Shown: positions 8,611-18,067, counted from the first letter of the stretch. The stretch is DNA of 64,000 nucleotides from Duganella sp. BJB476 (GCF_003416895.1 NZ_QVIO01000001.1:1240001-1304000), one strand, 5' to 3'. The notes: a model not told the origin generated them from the letters alone. Translations and numbers: made by a program.

Positions 8611-9102
8611 ATGGCAATCGACGTCTATCTGCAAATCGATGGTATCAAAGGCGAATCCGCCGATGCTACCCACAAGGACTGGATCGAGGTATCGACCGTT
8701 CAATGGGAAGTGCTGCAGCCTAAGTCGGCTACCGCATCGACCGGTGGCGGCCACACCGCCGAGCGCACCGAGCACAAAGACATCGTGGTCTCGAAGCTGG
8801 CCGACCTGGCTACTCCTCTGCTGCTGCAAACCTGCTCGTCGGGTAAAACCATTCCTAAAGCGAAGCTGGAATTCCTGCGCGCCGACGGCAATGGCGAGCG
8901 TATCAAGTACTTCGAAATCGAACTGGAAAATGTCCTGATCAGCAGCGTTGCACCAACCGTCAAGCAGGGCAACATCCTGACTGAAGACGTGGCGATCAAG
9001 TATTCGAAAGTGAAGTGGAAGTACACCCAACAGAAAGTTGGCGGCGGTTCGGGCGGTAACACCTCGGGTGGCTGGGATCTGTCGGCTAACAAGACCGCGT
9101 AA
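8611..9102 (+). CDS. hcp (tssD): T6SS tube protein Hcp (TssD)
   Basis: Hcp is 163 residues and forms the hexameric rings of the secreted inner tube. The family N-terminus AIDVYLQIDGIKGESADATH is present, followed by the HTAERTEHKDIVVSKLADLATPLLL segment and the C-terminal VAIKYSKVKWKYTQQK. The short Gly/Ser-rich tail is common in evolved Hcp1-type proteins. A strong site (GAAAGGAATAAC) precedes the ATG, which fits a highly expressed tube subunit placed between the sheath and baseplate genes. Confidence 0.98.
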   Translation: MAIDVYLQIDGIKGESADATHKDWIEVSTVQWEVLQPKSATASTGGGHTAERTEHKDIVVSKLADLATPLLLQTCSSGKTIPKAKLEFLRADGNGERIKYFEIELENVLISSVAPTVKQGNILTEDVAIKYSKVKWKYTQQKVGGGSGGNTSGGWDLSANKTA

Positions 9103-9128
9103 TCGACTGACTGTTTGATGGGATACCG

Positions 9129-9620
9129 ATGAAGGGTTTTACGCCGGGACTGTTTGACCGGCTGATGGATATGCCAGTCAACGGCGCCTCCAGCGGCACG
9201 GTATCGCGCTTGTCGATCGAGGACTTGAAGGACTCGGTCGCGCGCGATCTGGAAGCGCTCCTCAATACGCGCACCGTGATCCCGGAAGAGCTGCTGAAGC
9301 GGTATCCCGAATGCGGACGCTCGATCGTGACATACGGCTTGAATGACTTTGCCGGCTTGTCGCTGTCGAGCACCGACGATCGCGCTTTTATTTGCCGATG
9401 TCTTGAAAAAGCCATCGCGCGCCACGAGCCGCGCCTGCGCAATGTGCAGGCTTCGCTCGAACTGCGCGCTGACTCCATCAACCGCCTCAACTTCGCCATC
9501 ACGGCGTTGCTGGTGGTGAGTTCGGCCCATGAACCGGTCAATTTTGATGCTGTGTTGCAGCCGTCCAGCCTGCACTACACCATAAGCAAGGCGCGCCGCG
9601 TGGCGCAATCGGGAGCCTGA
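9129..9620 (+). CDS. tssE: T6SS baseplate wedge protein TssE (gp25-like)
   Basis: This 163-residue gp25-like protein is a baseplate wedge component. Visible features are FTPGLFDRLMD at the N-terminus, the SVARDLEALLNTRT segment (the conserved LxxLLNTR of gp25-like proteins) and the C-terminal RLNFAITALLVV. It follows hcp by 26 bases. The next gene, tssF, starts one base after its stop, so the two are likely coupled. Confidence 0.95.
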   Translation: MKGFTPGLFDRLMDMPVNGASSGTVSRLSIEDLKDSVARDLEALLNTRTVIPEELLKRYPECGRSIVTYGLNDFAGLSLSSTDDRAFICRCLEKAIARHEPRLRNVQASLELRADSINRLNFAITALLVVSSAHEPVNFDAVLQPSSLHYTISKARRVAQSGA

Positions 9621-9621
9621 G

Positions 9622-11466
9622 TTGGACCAATTATTACCGTATTACGAAAGGGAGCTGGGATTCCTGCGCCGCTATTCGCGCGAATTCTCTGAACGCTACC
9701 CAAAAATCGCCGGCCGGCTGTTGATCGGCGGCGAGGTGTGCGAAGACCCGCACATCGAACGCATGATCGAATCGTTCGCGCTGCTCAATTCGCGCATCGC
9801 CAAACGGCTCGACGACGACTACCCGGAATTTACCGAAGCACTGTTCGAGGTGCTGTATCCGCATTACCTGCGGCCGTTCCCATCGTGCTCGATCGCGCGC
9901 ATGGACTTCAGCGGCGCCGCGGCGCAGCTGACCACCGCCAGCGAAATCCCGCGTGGCACGCAGCTGACCACGCGCCCGGTGCGCGGCGCCGTGTGCACTT
10001 TCCGCACCGCGTATCCGGTGACGGTCGCGCCGCTGGCGCTGACGCATGCGGCCTTCGCCGCCATCATCGATGCGCCGGAAGCGACGCGCACGCCGTCCAA
10101 TGCCACCTCCAGCATCAGCCTGACTATTTCCAGCACCTCGGCCCAGGTCGCGGTGCCGCAGCTTGGGCTGTCCAAGCTGCGCGTGTTCATCGACGGCGAG
10201 CCGTCCTTCTGCGCCGCGCTGCGCGACGCGCTGTTCATGCGCGGCGTGTGCGCCTATGCGGAAGCGGACGGCAACGGCCGCTGGATCCCGCTGCATAAAA
10301 TCCCGGTGACTCCGGCAGGCTTCGACGAGGAAGAATCGCTGATCGATTTTTCGGCCCGCTCGCACGCGGCCTATCGCCTGCTGACCGAATATTTCTGTTT
10401 CCCGGAGAAGTTCAACTTCTTCGACATCGACCTGCACGCGCTGGCCGGCTTGCTGCCGGTTGGCTGCAAGTCGGTCACGCTGCACCTGGCCTTGTCGGGC
10501 ATGCGTACCGATTCGAACACCGCGCGCATGCTCGGCACGCTGAACATCAACAACGTGCTGCTGGGCTGCACGCCGGTGGTCAACCTGTTCCGCCAGCGCG
10601 GCGAGCCGATACGCCTGACGCATACCACCGCCAGCTATCCGGTGCTGGCCGACGCCCGCCGCGCGTTCGCGTACGAGGTGCAGTCCATCGATTCCGTGAA
10701 GCTGGTGCGGCAAACGCCGCAGGGCGAATCGGTGCTGGAGTTCCGCCCGTTCTACTCGCTGCGCCACGGCCAGACGCCGGAAAAGAATGGCCACTACTGG
10801 GTCATGCGGCGCGACGACATCATCGCCGAGAAAAGCCCTGGCTACGAAACGCAGATTTCCATCGTCGACATCGATTTCGATCCGGCCGAGGTGGAAACCG
10901 ACACCCTGAGCCTGGAACTGAGCTGCACCAATCGCGATTTACCGGCCTCGCTGAGCTACGGCCAGCGCGGCGGCGATCTGTTCCTGGAAGGCGGTTCCAG
11001 CGTGCGCGCTATCAGCTTCCTGCGCAAGCCGACGTCCTCGCATCGCTTCGAGCGTGGCCGCGGCGCGCACTGGCGCCTGATTTCGCACCTGTCGCTGAAC
11101 CATCTGTCGCTGACCGAGGGCGGCCTCGATGCCTTCCGCGAGATGCTGACGCTGTACGACCTGCCGCGCTCACCATCGTCGCAGCGACAGATCGGCGGCA
11201 TCCTGGCGGTCTCGCACAAGGCGGCCAACACCTGGCTGCCGGGGAATCCGTTCGCCTGCCTGGTGCGCGGCATCGAGGTGCGCCTGACCATCGACGAGGA
11301 AGCCTTCGTTGGTAGCGGCATCCACGCTTTCGCCCACATCATCGAGCGCTTCCTCGGCCTGTACGTGCATGCCAACAGCTTCACCCAACTGGTGATCGTA
11401 TCGAATAAAACTGGAGAGGAGCTGTTGCGATGCACGCCACGAAGCGGCGATTTGAGCCTGCTGTAA
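9622..11466 (+). CDS. tssF: T6SS baseplate protein TssF, TTG start
   Basis: TssF (614 residues) forms the wedge with TssG and TssE. The N-terminus DQLLPYYERELGFLRRYSRE followed by FSERYPKIAGRL is the family signature and fixes the start at a TTG codon, one base after the tssE stop. GGGAG lies about 8 bases upstream. Other family segments are YPEFTEALFEVLYPHYLRPFPS, EYFCFPEKFNFFDIDL and YVHANSFTQLVI near the C-terminus. The rare start codon may lower translation relative to tssE. The gene overlaps tssG by 37 bases. Confidence 0.95.
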   Translation: MDQLLPYYERELGFLRRYSREFSERYPKIAGRLLIGGEVCEDPHIERMIESFALLNSRIAKRLDDDYPEFTEALFEVLYPHYLRPFPSCSIARMDFSGAAAQLTTASEIPRGTQLTTRPVRGAVCTFRTAYPVTVAPLALTHAAFAAIIDAPEATRTPSNATSSISLTISSTSAQVAVPQLGLSKLRVFIDGEPSFCAALRDALFMRGVCAYAEADGNGRWIPLHKIPVTPAGFDEEESLIDFSARSHAAYRLLTEYFCFPEKFNFFDIDLHALAGLLPVGCKSVTLHLALSGMRTDSNTARMLGTLNINNVLLGCTPVVNLFRQRGEPIRLTHTTASYPVLADARRAFAYEVQSIDSVKLVRQTPQGESVLEFRPFYSLRHGQTPEKNGHYWVMRRDDIIAEKSPGYETQISIVDIDFDPAEVETDTLSLELSCTNRDLPASLSYGQRGGDLFLEGGSSVRAISFLRKPTSSHRFERGRGAHWRLISHLSLNHLSLTEGGLDAFREMLTLYDLPRSPSSQRQIGGILAVSHKAANTWLPGNPFACLVRGIEVRLTIDEEAFVGSGIHAFAHIIERFLGLYVHANSFTQLVIVSNKTGEELLRCTPRSGDLSLL

Positions 11467-12512
11467 TCGAGCGGCTGTTCGCGCAGCCGTACCGGTTCGA
11501 GTATTTCCAGGCTGTGCGCATGCTGGAGCTGTGGCTCAAGCGCCATGGCGCACCGGGTGAGGGCGCGGTCGCCAACTACCTGCGCTTCCAGAATTCGACC
11601 TCGTTGAACTTCCCGGCCAGCCAGCTGGAAGCGATGCAGCCGGAGCCCCGTGAAGTGCCGACCGACGCCCGCGCGCTGGCGGAGGCGCTGCAATCGACGC
11701 AGCTGAAGTACATCCGCATCACGCCGGCCTTCATGGGCTTCCTTGGCAGCAGCGGCACGCTGCCTGCGCATTACACGGAACGCATCGCGGCGCACGCGCT
11801 GTACGAAAAGGACGACGGCCCGCGCGCCTTCCTGGATACCTTCTCCAACCGCGCGCTGGCCTTGTTCTACGAGGCCTGGCGCAAGTACCGACTGGAGCTG
11901 AAGTACCAGATCGATGGCAAGGACACCTTCCTGCCGCTGCTGCTGTCGCTGGCCGGCATGGGCAACGAGTCGTTGCGCAAACGTTTGTCCGATGACGGCG
12001 ACGGCGTGCTCGATGAATCGATTGGCTACTTCGCCACCGCCATGCGCCAGCGTCCCGCGTCGGCGGTGCAGATTGCGAAAGTGCTGTCGGAGTATTTTAA
12101 CCAGAAGATCAAGGCCGAACAGTTCATCGGCTGCTGGTACGACGTGCCGCAAGAGCAGCAGACGATGCTTGGCCTGGGCAACGCCATGCTGGGCGCGGGC
12201 GCAATGGCTGGCTCGCGCGTGTGGCAGCGCGATCTGCGACTACGGTTGGTGATAGGCCCGCTGGACCTGGAAGGCTACGAATCCTTCCTGCCCGGCGGTA
12301 AAGCGGCGAAGTCGCTGGAAAGCATGTTGACCATGTTTACCGGCCTCTCGCTGGAGTACGAGGTGCAGCTGGTGCTGCGCGCGGCCGATGTGCAGGGCGC
12401 GCGGCTGGAAGATGAACGCGTCGGCGGACGACTGGGGTGGGACAGTTTCCTTGTCACCGACGTCCAGACGCAAGACCGCGCCGATGTGCGCTATGAGATT
12501 CATACAGTATAA
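11430..12512 (+). CDS. tssG: T6SS baseplate protein TssG
   Basis: TssG (360 residues) completes the TssEFG wedge. Seen are FAQPYRFEYFQAVRMLELWL at the N-terminus, LRFQNSTSLNFPASQLEAM, PAFMGFLGSSGTLPAHYTERI (the TssG core signature) and VWQRDLRLRLVIGPLDLEGYESFLPGG near the C-terminus. The ATG sits inside the last 37 bases of tssF with a GAGAGGAG-like ribosome site, which supports translational coupling. It is followed after 16 bases by tssH. Confidence 0.95.
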   Translation: MHATKRRFEPAVIERLFAQPYRFEYFQAVRMLELWLKRHGAPGEGAVANYLRFQNSTSLNFPASQLEAMQPEPREVPTDARALAEALQSTQLKYIRITPAFMGFLGSSGTLPAHYTERIAAHALYEKDDGPRAFLDTFSNRALALFYEAWRKYRLELKYQIDGKDTFLPLLLSLAGMGNESLRKRLSDDGDGVLDESIGYFATAMRQRPASAVQIAKVLSEYFNQKIKAEQFIGCWYDVPQEQQTMLGLGNAMLGAGAMAGSRVWQRDLRLRLVIGPLDLEGYESFLPGGKAAKSLESMLTMFTGLSLEYEVQLVLRAADVQGARLEDERVGGRLGWDSFLVTDVQTQDRADVRYEIHTV

Positions 12513-12528
12513 ATAATAAGGAACCATC

Positions 12529-15186
12529 ATGAGCATCAACCTGAAAACACTGATCGGAAAACTGAACGACACCAGCCGCACGGCAGCCACCCGCGCTGCC
12601 AGCCTGTGTGTCTCGCTGGGGCAGTACGAGGTGGACATCGAACACCTGTTCCTGGCGCTGCTGGAGCAGCCCAAGAGCGATTTCGTCGTCATCGCGCGGC
12701 AGAGCGGCATCAGCGTCAGCATGTTGGAGGCCGATTTGCAGGCCGAGATCGCGCGCCTGAAGACGGGTAATTCCCGCACGCCGGTGTTCTCGGAGCGTTT
12801 GCCCAAGCTGTTTGAACATGCGTGGCTGATCGCGTCGCTGGACCTGCAAGCGGGCCAGCAGGCCAAGATCCGTAGCGGCCATCTGTTGCAAGCGTTGCTG
12901 ACGGAGCCTGAGTTGGCGCAGCTGGCGTATCGCGGCTCCAAGCTGTTCGCCAAATTCGAAGTGGACCAGATCAAGCATAACCTGGACAAGCTGACCGCCG
13001 GCTCGGATGAAGCGGTGGCCGCATCACGGGGCGGTGAGCACGAAGAGTTGGACGGCGATCCGGTAGGTGACCTGTCGGCCAAGGCGGCGACCAAGACGCC
13101 GGCGCTCGACCAGTTCACCACCAACTTGACGCAGCGCGCGCGCGACGGCAAGGTCGACCCGGTGATCGGCCGCGACATGGAAATCCGCCAGGCCATCGAC
13201 ATCCTGATGCGCCGCCGCCAGAACAATCCGATCCTGACCGGCGAGGCCGGCGTCGGCAAGACCGCCGTGGTGGAGGGGCTGGCGCTGCGCATCGCGCTGA
13301 ACGACGTGCCCGACGTGCTGAAAGGCGTGGAGATCCACACGCTGGATATGGGCCTGCTGCAAGCCGGCGCCAGCGTCAAGGGCGAGTTCGAAAACCGCCT
13401 GAAGAACGTCATCGACGAAGTGAAGAAAAGCCCGCACGCGATCATACTGTTCATCGATGAAGCGCATACGATGATCGGCGCCGGCGGCCAGGCTGGCCAG
13501 AACGACGCGGCCAACTTGCTGAAGCCAGCGCTGGCGCGGGGCGAACTGCGCACCATCGCTGCCACCACCTGGGGCGAATACAAGAAGTATTTTGAAAAGG
13601 ATGCCGCGCTGGCGCGCCGCTTCCAGGTCGTCAAGGTCGAAGAGCCGAGCGAGGAACTGGCTTGCGCCATGTTGCGTGGCATGGCGCCGCTGATGGAAAA
13701 ACACTTCGGCGTGCGCGTGTACGACGAGGCGATCACCGAGGCGGTGCGCCTGTCGCATCGCTACATCATGGGCCGCCAGCTGCCGGACAAGGCGATCAGC
13801 GTGCTCGATACCGCTTGCGCCAAAGTCGCGTTGGGCCAGAACGCCACGCCGGCGTTGATCGAGAACCTGGCGCGCAAGCTGGAACGCATCGCTGCTGAAT
13901 CGGTATCGCTGCAACGCGAGCAAAACACCGGCGGTAGCGCGCACGTCGCCCGCCTGGCGGAGTTGGGAGCGGGCCGCGTGGCCGCCGCCGCGCAGCATGC
14001 AGAGTTGTCCGCACGCTGGGAGAAGGAGAAGGCGCTGACGGAACAGATCAAGGCCGGGCGCGTCGCGTTGGAGGGAGGCGGCGAGGGCGGTGCAGGCCAG
14101 GGCAAGGATTTGCAGGCGCTGCAAACGGAACTGAAGTCGCTGCAAGGCGAAACCCCGATGGTGCCGGTACAGGTGGATGGTCACGTGGTGGCGGAGATTG
14201 TCGCCGGCTGGACTGGCATCCCGCTGGGCAAAATGGTCAAGGACGAGATCAAGACGGTGCTGAACCTGAAGCCGATGCTGGAACAGCGCGTGCTGGGCCA
14301 GCCGCACGCGATCGAAGCGGTGGCGCAGCGCGTGCGCACTTCGCGCGCCAACCTGGACGATCCGAACAAGCCCAAGGGCGTGTTCTTGTTTGTCGGCCCA
14401 TCCGGCATCGGCAAGACCGAAACCGCGCTGGCGCTGGCCGATGTGCTGTACGGCGGCGAACGCAAACTCATCACCATCAACATGAGCGAATACCAGGAGG
14501 CGCACAGCGTCTCCGGCCTGAAAGGTTCGCCGCCGGGCTATGTGGGCTATGGCGAAGGCGGCGTATTGACTGAGGCCGTGCGCCGCAATCCGTACAGCGT
14601 GGTGCTGCTGGATGAAGTGGAAAAGGCGCACCCGGACGTGATGGAGCTGTTCTTCCAGGTGTTCGACAAGGGCGTGATGGACGATGCGGAAGGCCGCGAG
14701 ATCGACTTCAAGAACACCATCATCATCCTGACGTCGAACGTGGCGTCGGCCGCGATGATGCAGGCTTGCCTGAACAAGACCGGTGACGAGCTGCCCGATC
14801 CAGCGGCACTGGAAGAGCTGATTCGTCCGCACCTGATGAAGCAGTTCAAGCCTGCCTTCCTGGGCCGCCTGAAGGTGATTCCGTACTATCCGATTCCCGA
14901 CGACGTGCTGGTGGAGATCATCAAGCTCAAACTGGCCAAGATCCAGCAGCGTATCAGCGCCAATCACAAGGCGGAGTTCAGCTACGACGAGGCATTGGTC
15001 GAAGCGGTGCTGGCGCGTTGCACGGAAGTCGATTCCGGCGCCCGCAATGTCGACAATATCCTGAATGGCACGCTGCTGCCTGAGGTGGCCGAATCCGTGC
15101 TGACCAAGATGGCCGAAGGCGCTGCGATCAGCAAGATCAAGGTCAGCGCCAACAAACAGGGCCAGTTCAAGTACACCGTCAAATAG
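12529..15186 (+). CDS. tssH (clpV): T6SS sheath-recycling AAA+ ATPase TssH (ClpV)
   Basis: ClpV (885 residues) disassembles contracted TssBC sheaths. The N-domain (residues 1-150) recognises the TssC N-terminus. AAA module 1 has Walker A GEAGVGKT (238-245) and Walker B ILFIDEAH. A coiled middle domain (about 400-545) separates it from module 2, with Walker A GPSGIGKT (623-630), Walker B VVLLDEVEKAHP and the sensor ILTSNV. Length is typical. It is the last gene of the rightward block and faces tssA across a hairpin. Relation to housekeeping ClpB is resolved by context and by the ClpV-type N-domain (LCVSLGQYEVDIEHLFLALL). Confidence 0.97.
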   Translation: MSINLKTLIGKLNDTSRTAATRAASLCVSLGQYEVDIEHLFLALLEQPKSDFVVIARQSGISVSMLEADLQAEIARLKTGNSRTPVFSERLPKLFEHAWLIASLDLQAGQQAKIRSGHLLQALLTEPELAQLAYRGSKLFAKFEVDQIKHNLDKLTAGSDEAVAASRGGEHEELDGDPVGDLSAKAATKTPALDQFTTNLTQRARDGKVDPVIGRDMEIRQAIDILMRRRQNNPILTGEAGVGKTAVVEGLALRIALNDVPDVLKGVEIHTLDMGLLQAGASVKGEFENRLKNVIDEVKKSPHAIILFIDEAHTMIGAGGQAGQNDAANLLKPALARGELRTIAATTWGEYKKYFEKDAALARRFQVVKVEEPSEELACAMLRGMAPLMEKHFGVRVYDEAITEAVRLSHRYIMGRQLPDKAISVLDTACAKVALGQNATPALIENLARKLERIAAESVSLQREQNTGGSAHVARLAELGAGRVAAAAQHAELSARWEKEKALTEQIKAGRVALEGGGEGGAGQGKDLQALQTELKSLQGETPMVPVQVDGHVVAEIVAGWTGIPLGKMVKDEIKTVLNLKPMLEQRVLGQPHAIEAVAQRVRTSRANLDDPNKPKGVFLFVGPSGIGKTETALALADVLYGGERKLITINMSEYQEAHSVSGLKGSPPGYVGYGEGGVLTEAVRRNPYSVVLLDEVEKAHPDVMELFFQVFDKGVMDDAEGREIDFKNTIIILTSNVASAAMMQACLNKTGDELPDPAALEELIRPHLMKQFKPAFLGRLKVIPYYPIPDDVLVEIIKLKLAKIQQRISANHKAEFSYDEALVEAVLARCTEVDSGARNVDNILNGTLLPEVAESVLTKMAEGAAISKIKVSANKQGQFKYTVK

Positions 15187-15188
15187 TG

Positions 15189-15216
15189 CGTCGTTCCCGC
15201 TTTCGCGGGAACGACG
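15189..15216. terminator. Hairpin between convergent tssH and tssA (terminator or dispersed repeat)
   Basis: CGTCGTTCCCGC and GCGGGAACGACG form a perfect 12-base stem with loop TTTC. It lies between the tssH stop (15186) and the tssA stop (15227), so it can serve both strands. There is no T-tract, so it is not a classical intrinsic terminator. The GTCGTTCCCGC...GCGGGAACGAC pattern resembles palindromes scattered through many proteobacterial genomes, so it may be a member of such a repeat family. Confidence 0.6.
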
Positions 15217-15226
15217 TGGGCTCAGC

Positions 15227-16261
15227 TTAGTTGGGTGGGCGGACGCCCAACATCTCTTCGATGTGGGAGAGCGAGCCTTCGTCCTTGATGACGGAGCGCA
15301 GCCAGGTGTGCAGGTCCTGTTCGCCGGCGGTGGCTGCTTTCTCGGCGAAGTAGGAGACCGGGCTGTGTGGCTCGGTATCTCGGAAAAACTTCGCTACCGC
15401 CCGTAACTGCGCGATCGCGTGCGTGCGATTGCGAATCGGGCCGGACGAACCTTCCCTTTGCTGTGGCGTCGCTGCGCCGTTGTCGGCATGCGATGGCTGC
15501 TCGTCGGCGTCGTCGGCTTGCGCTTCGGCGCCGTTGGATTTGGCCGCCGCCGGCATCACGTGCAGCATCGATTGCACGGCGTCGCGCGCGGCCGAGAAGC
15601 CGGGGCTGTCCTGCCCCAGCTTTGCATCCGCCGCTTTTTCCAGTTGCAGCAAGGCGTCCATACAGTACTGCGCATCCGCGACGAACTTGGCGCAGAACTG
15701 CACGGAGTTGGAGCGCTTGGCAGCTTCCATGTCCGCTAGCTTGGGCGCGCCGGATTGATCGTCGCTGCCAGTGGCGCGCTTGCGGGCGTACTCGAAGTCG
15801 ATGGTGGAGTAGGCCGTGTTGCGGCCTTCCGTCAGCGGCAGCTCGCGGATCAGCGTGCGTGTGCGTGCCAAAATCCAGCTTAAGTTGCCGATGCGCTGGT
15901 CGTTGTCGCCGCCGTCCGCTTCCGGGTACAAGCCCATGTCCCAATACTGTTCGCACAGGCCCGCCAGCAGGCGATAGCCTTCCGCCAGGCCGCGCAGGTG
16001 ATGCTGCTTGGCGGCGGCTTCGGTCAGCCATACGGCCAGACGCAGGTCCTTGCTCTTTTCCGTCAACAGCGCCGCGCAGCGCTTGACGACGAATTCCCAA
16101 TCCGCTTCCTTCAACTCCGTCACCCATTCGCCTTGATCGAGCGATGGGTCGTCGTACTTGCGCGCCTGGCCGATGGCGTCCAGGTCGGACGAGAAGGACA
16201 GGTCCTCGCCCGATGGGCTGCTGTCGCTGATGGGGATTAATAACTGCTCTGCTGAAAACAT
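15227..16261 (-). CDS. tssA: T6SS protein TssA (ImpA N-terminal family)
   Basis: TssA caps and primes tube/sheath assembly at the baseplate. The start at 16261 gives MFSAEQLLIPISDSSPSGED, the ImpA-type N-terminus, with AGAGGA upstream. Extending to 16330 would add 23 unrelated residues. Length is 344 residues. The N-terminal ImpA domain includes YDDPSLDQGEWV and ADWEFVVKRCAALLTEKSKDLRLAVWLTEA. The middle is Ala/Asp-rich and disordered. The C-terminal part (RTHAIAQLRAVAKFFRDTEPHSPVSYFAEKA) is the conserved TssA tail. It lies 16 bases downstream of the ompA-like gene, at the end of the tagX-tssM block. Confidence 0.93.
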   Translation of the reverse strand: MFSAEQLLIPISDSSPSGEDLSFSSDLDAIGQARKYDDPSLDQGEWVTELKEADWEFVVKRCAALLTEKSKDLRLAVWLTEAAAKQHHLRGLAEGYRLLAGLCEQYWDMGLYPEADGGDNDQRIGNLSWILARTRTLIRELPLTEGRNTAYSTIDFEYARKRATGSDDQSGAPKLADMEAAKRSNSVQFCAKFVADAQYCMDALLQLEKAADAKLGQDSPGFSAARDAVQSMLHVMPAAAKSNGAEAQADDADEQPSHADNGAATPQQREGSSGPIRNRTHAIAQLRAVAKFFRDTEPHSPVSYFAEKAATAGEQDLHTWLRSVIKDEGSLSHIEEMLGVRPPN

Positions 16262-16277
16262 GATGTCCTCTGTTCGA

Positions 16278-17078
16278 TTATTGGGCCATGCGGAACTCGA
16301 TGCGGCGGTTGCGCGCGCGTCCGTCCGCACTGTCGTTGCTGGCGATAGGCCGGTCGGGACCCTGGCCGCTGGCGGTCAGCAGGTCACCATTCAGGCCGTG
16401 GCCTGCGAAGTAGGTTTTAACGGTCTCCGCGCGCGCCTGGCTCAGGCCCAGGTTGGTGGCGCGCAGGCCTGCGCTGTCGGTATGGCCGATGATCTCAACC
16501 TTGCGGCCTTTGAGCTTGAGCAGCGCCGCCAGCATCTCATCGAGTATGGCTTTGCCGGCCGGCGTCAGTGTCGCCTTGCCGCTTTCGAATTCGACGGTGC
16601 GGTTGGCCAGCGTGGTATCCAGGATGCTTTGGTCCGCCGCCGATACGCGCAGGCCGTTGTTGACGGTGTAGGTCGGATTGAGGCTGGTCGCGACGGTGCT
16701 GGCGATGCGCTGGCGCACCGACTCGTTGGCTACTTCGCCGCGCAGGCTGACGTTGCTGCCGTCGATTTTCAGCTGGCCGCGGCTGATCTGCTTCAGGTCC
16801 GTGGTGATCAGCTTTTGTACGTAGCCGTTCCAGTTTGCCGGCATGGCGACCGGGCCGATGGCGATCTGGTCGACCACCTTGTCGGCGCCGTAGACTTCGC
16901 GCAGCTTGGCCAGTACGGCGGCCTTGCTGCCTTCATCCGGCACGGTGCCGCTGGCCAGTACCTGGCCCGGTTCCGGCGCGGCGGGCGCCAGGCCCGGGGT
17001 CTGGGCGCTGGCGCCGGCGGCGCCGAACGCGCACAGGGCGGCCAGCAGGGCGTTGGCGATGGTTTGGTTAGTGCGCAT
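16278..17078 (-). CDS. OmpA-family peptidoglycan-binding protein of the T6SS locus
   Basis: This 266-residue exported protein starts at 17078 (MRTNQTIANALLAALCAFGA, signal peptide cleaved after GASA). The middle (about 60-140) resembles a BON-type repeat region (ISRGQLKIDGSNVSLRGEVANES). The C-terminal domain (from about 165) has the OmpA peptidoglycan-binding pattern: GHTDSAG....NLGLSQARAETV, then SNDSADGRARNRRIEF with the conserved Asp and Arg residues. It starts 2 bases after tagF. It probably anchors the T6SS envelope complex to peptidoglycan, since TssL here lacks such a domain; that role is inferred from context. Called TagL-like in function, but not fused to TssL. Confidence 0.88.
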   Translation of the reverse strand: MRTNQTIANALLAALCAFGAAGASAQTPGLAPAAPEPGQVLASGTVPDEGSKAAVLAKLREVYGADKVVDQIAIGPVAMPANWNGYVQKLITTDLKQISRGQLKIDGSNVSLRGEVANESVRQRIASTVATSLNPTYTVNNGLRVSAADQSILDTTLANRTVEFESGKATLTPAGKAILDEMLAALLKLKGRKVEIIGHTDSAGLRATNLGLSQARAETVKTYFAGHGLNGDLLTASGQGPDRPIASNDSADGRARNRRIEFRMAQ

Positions 17079-17080
17079 GG

Positions 17081-18067
17081 TCAGGTTCCGATAAACGCCG
17101 CGCCGACGGAATCCAGCGCGGACTTGAGTGACAGGTTGGCTTGCGCCAGGTAGGTGGACAGCTTCTTGATGCCGTAGTCGGAGTCGATCTGCTCTTCCAC
17201 CCAATCCAGTTGTTCGAAGTCGATGTGGTGCTCCAGCGCCGTTTGCGGATCCATGATCGCGCGCAGCGTCTGCGCCGAGGCGCCGCTGAAGCCCAGCACC
17301 AGCGATGGCCGCTGCTCGATGCGGGTGACGAACAGCGCCAGTTCGAAATCGGCGCGCGCCAGGAATGGCGTAATCAGGTGCATCCAGAAGGCGGCGACCA
17401 GGTTGCGGTACATCGGATCGGTCGGCAACGGCAGCAGCAGGCTTTTCTCCAGGCGGCTGGAGCTGGTTGCCATGACTGGTTGCAGCAGCATGCCCAATGC
17501 CAGCAGGATCTGCCTCACCGAGCCCTGGAAGCCGGTCTGCGCGAGCATGGCGTCGAGCGCACCCACGGTTTGCAGTTCGAGGAAGTCTTCGAAGGCGGCA
17601 TCGTAGGCGGCCGGACGCAGATCGAGTTCGATCATGTGGTTGGCGGCGCTTTGCAGCGGCAGCGTGGGGTCGCCCGCTTCGCGCACGCCGTTGGTCAGCG
17701 TTTCAAGGCGGTTCCACAGGCGGGTCAGCACCAGCGGGGAGTTCTCGACGAAGGCGGTCGGCTCGGCCACTTCCATCGCGCCCATCATCAGGAAGGGGTA
17801 GCGGCGGCTGGACTGGTCGCTGCTGGCGACGATGTGGCCGGCGATGGCATGCCGGCGACGCGGTCCGACAAAGGCGAAGTGCAACGGCGGGACGGCGTCG
17901 TAGTTCAGCTTCCAGCGGGCGTCTGTGCTCAGCAGGTCCATCGCTTGCGACAGCCAGTCGTCCAGCACCTTGATCAGTGCCGGGCTGTCGCTGCCTTTGA
18001 CGAAATCGCCCCGGCTTGGAATCTTGCCGAAGTAGCCGACGCTGATCGGCGTGGCGCCGCGGCTCAT
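17081..18067 (-). CDS. tagF: T6SS-associated protein TagF
   Basis: The N-terminal 130 or so residues match the TagF (DUF2094) family: ISVGYFGKIPSRGDFVKGS, then LDDWLSQAMDLL and a mid segment RRYPFLMMGAME. TagF is a post-translational repressor of T6SS firing in Pseudomonas. The C-terminal half (to residue 328) is longer than the minimal TagF domain. No fused PppA phosphatase is present, and no fhaA/ppkA genes were seen in the window, so regulation may be independent of threonine phosphorylation. The start overlaps the tssM stop (ATGA). Confidence 0.92.
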   Translation of the reverse strand: MSRGATPISVGYFGKIPSRGDFVKGSDSPALIKVLDDWLSQAMDLLSTDARWKLNYDAVPPLHFAFVGPRRRHAIAGHIVASSDQSSRRYPFLMMGAMEVAEPTAFVENSPLVLTRLWNRLETLTNGVREAGDPTLPLQSAANHMIELDLRPAAYDAAFEDFLELQTVGALDAMLAQTGFQGSVRQILLALGMLLQPVMATSSSRLEKSLLLPLPTDPMYRNLVAAFWMHLITPFLARADFELALFVTRIEQRPSLVLGFSGASAQTLRAIMDPQTALEHHIDFEQLDWVEEQIDSDYGIKKLSTYLAQANLSLKSALDSVGAAFIGT

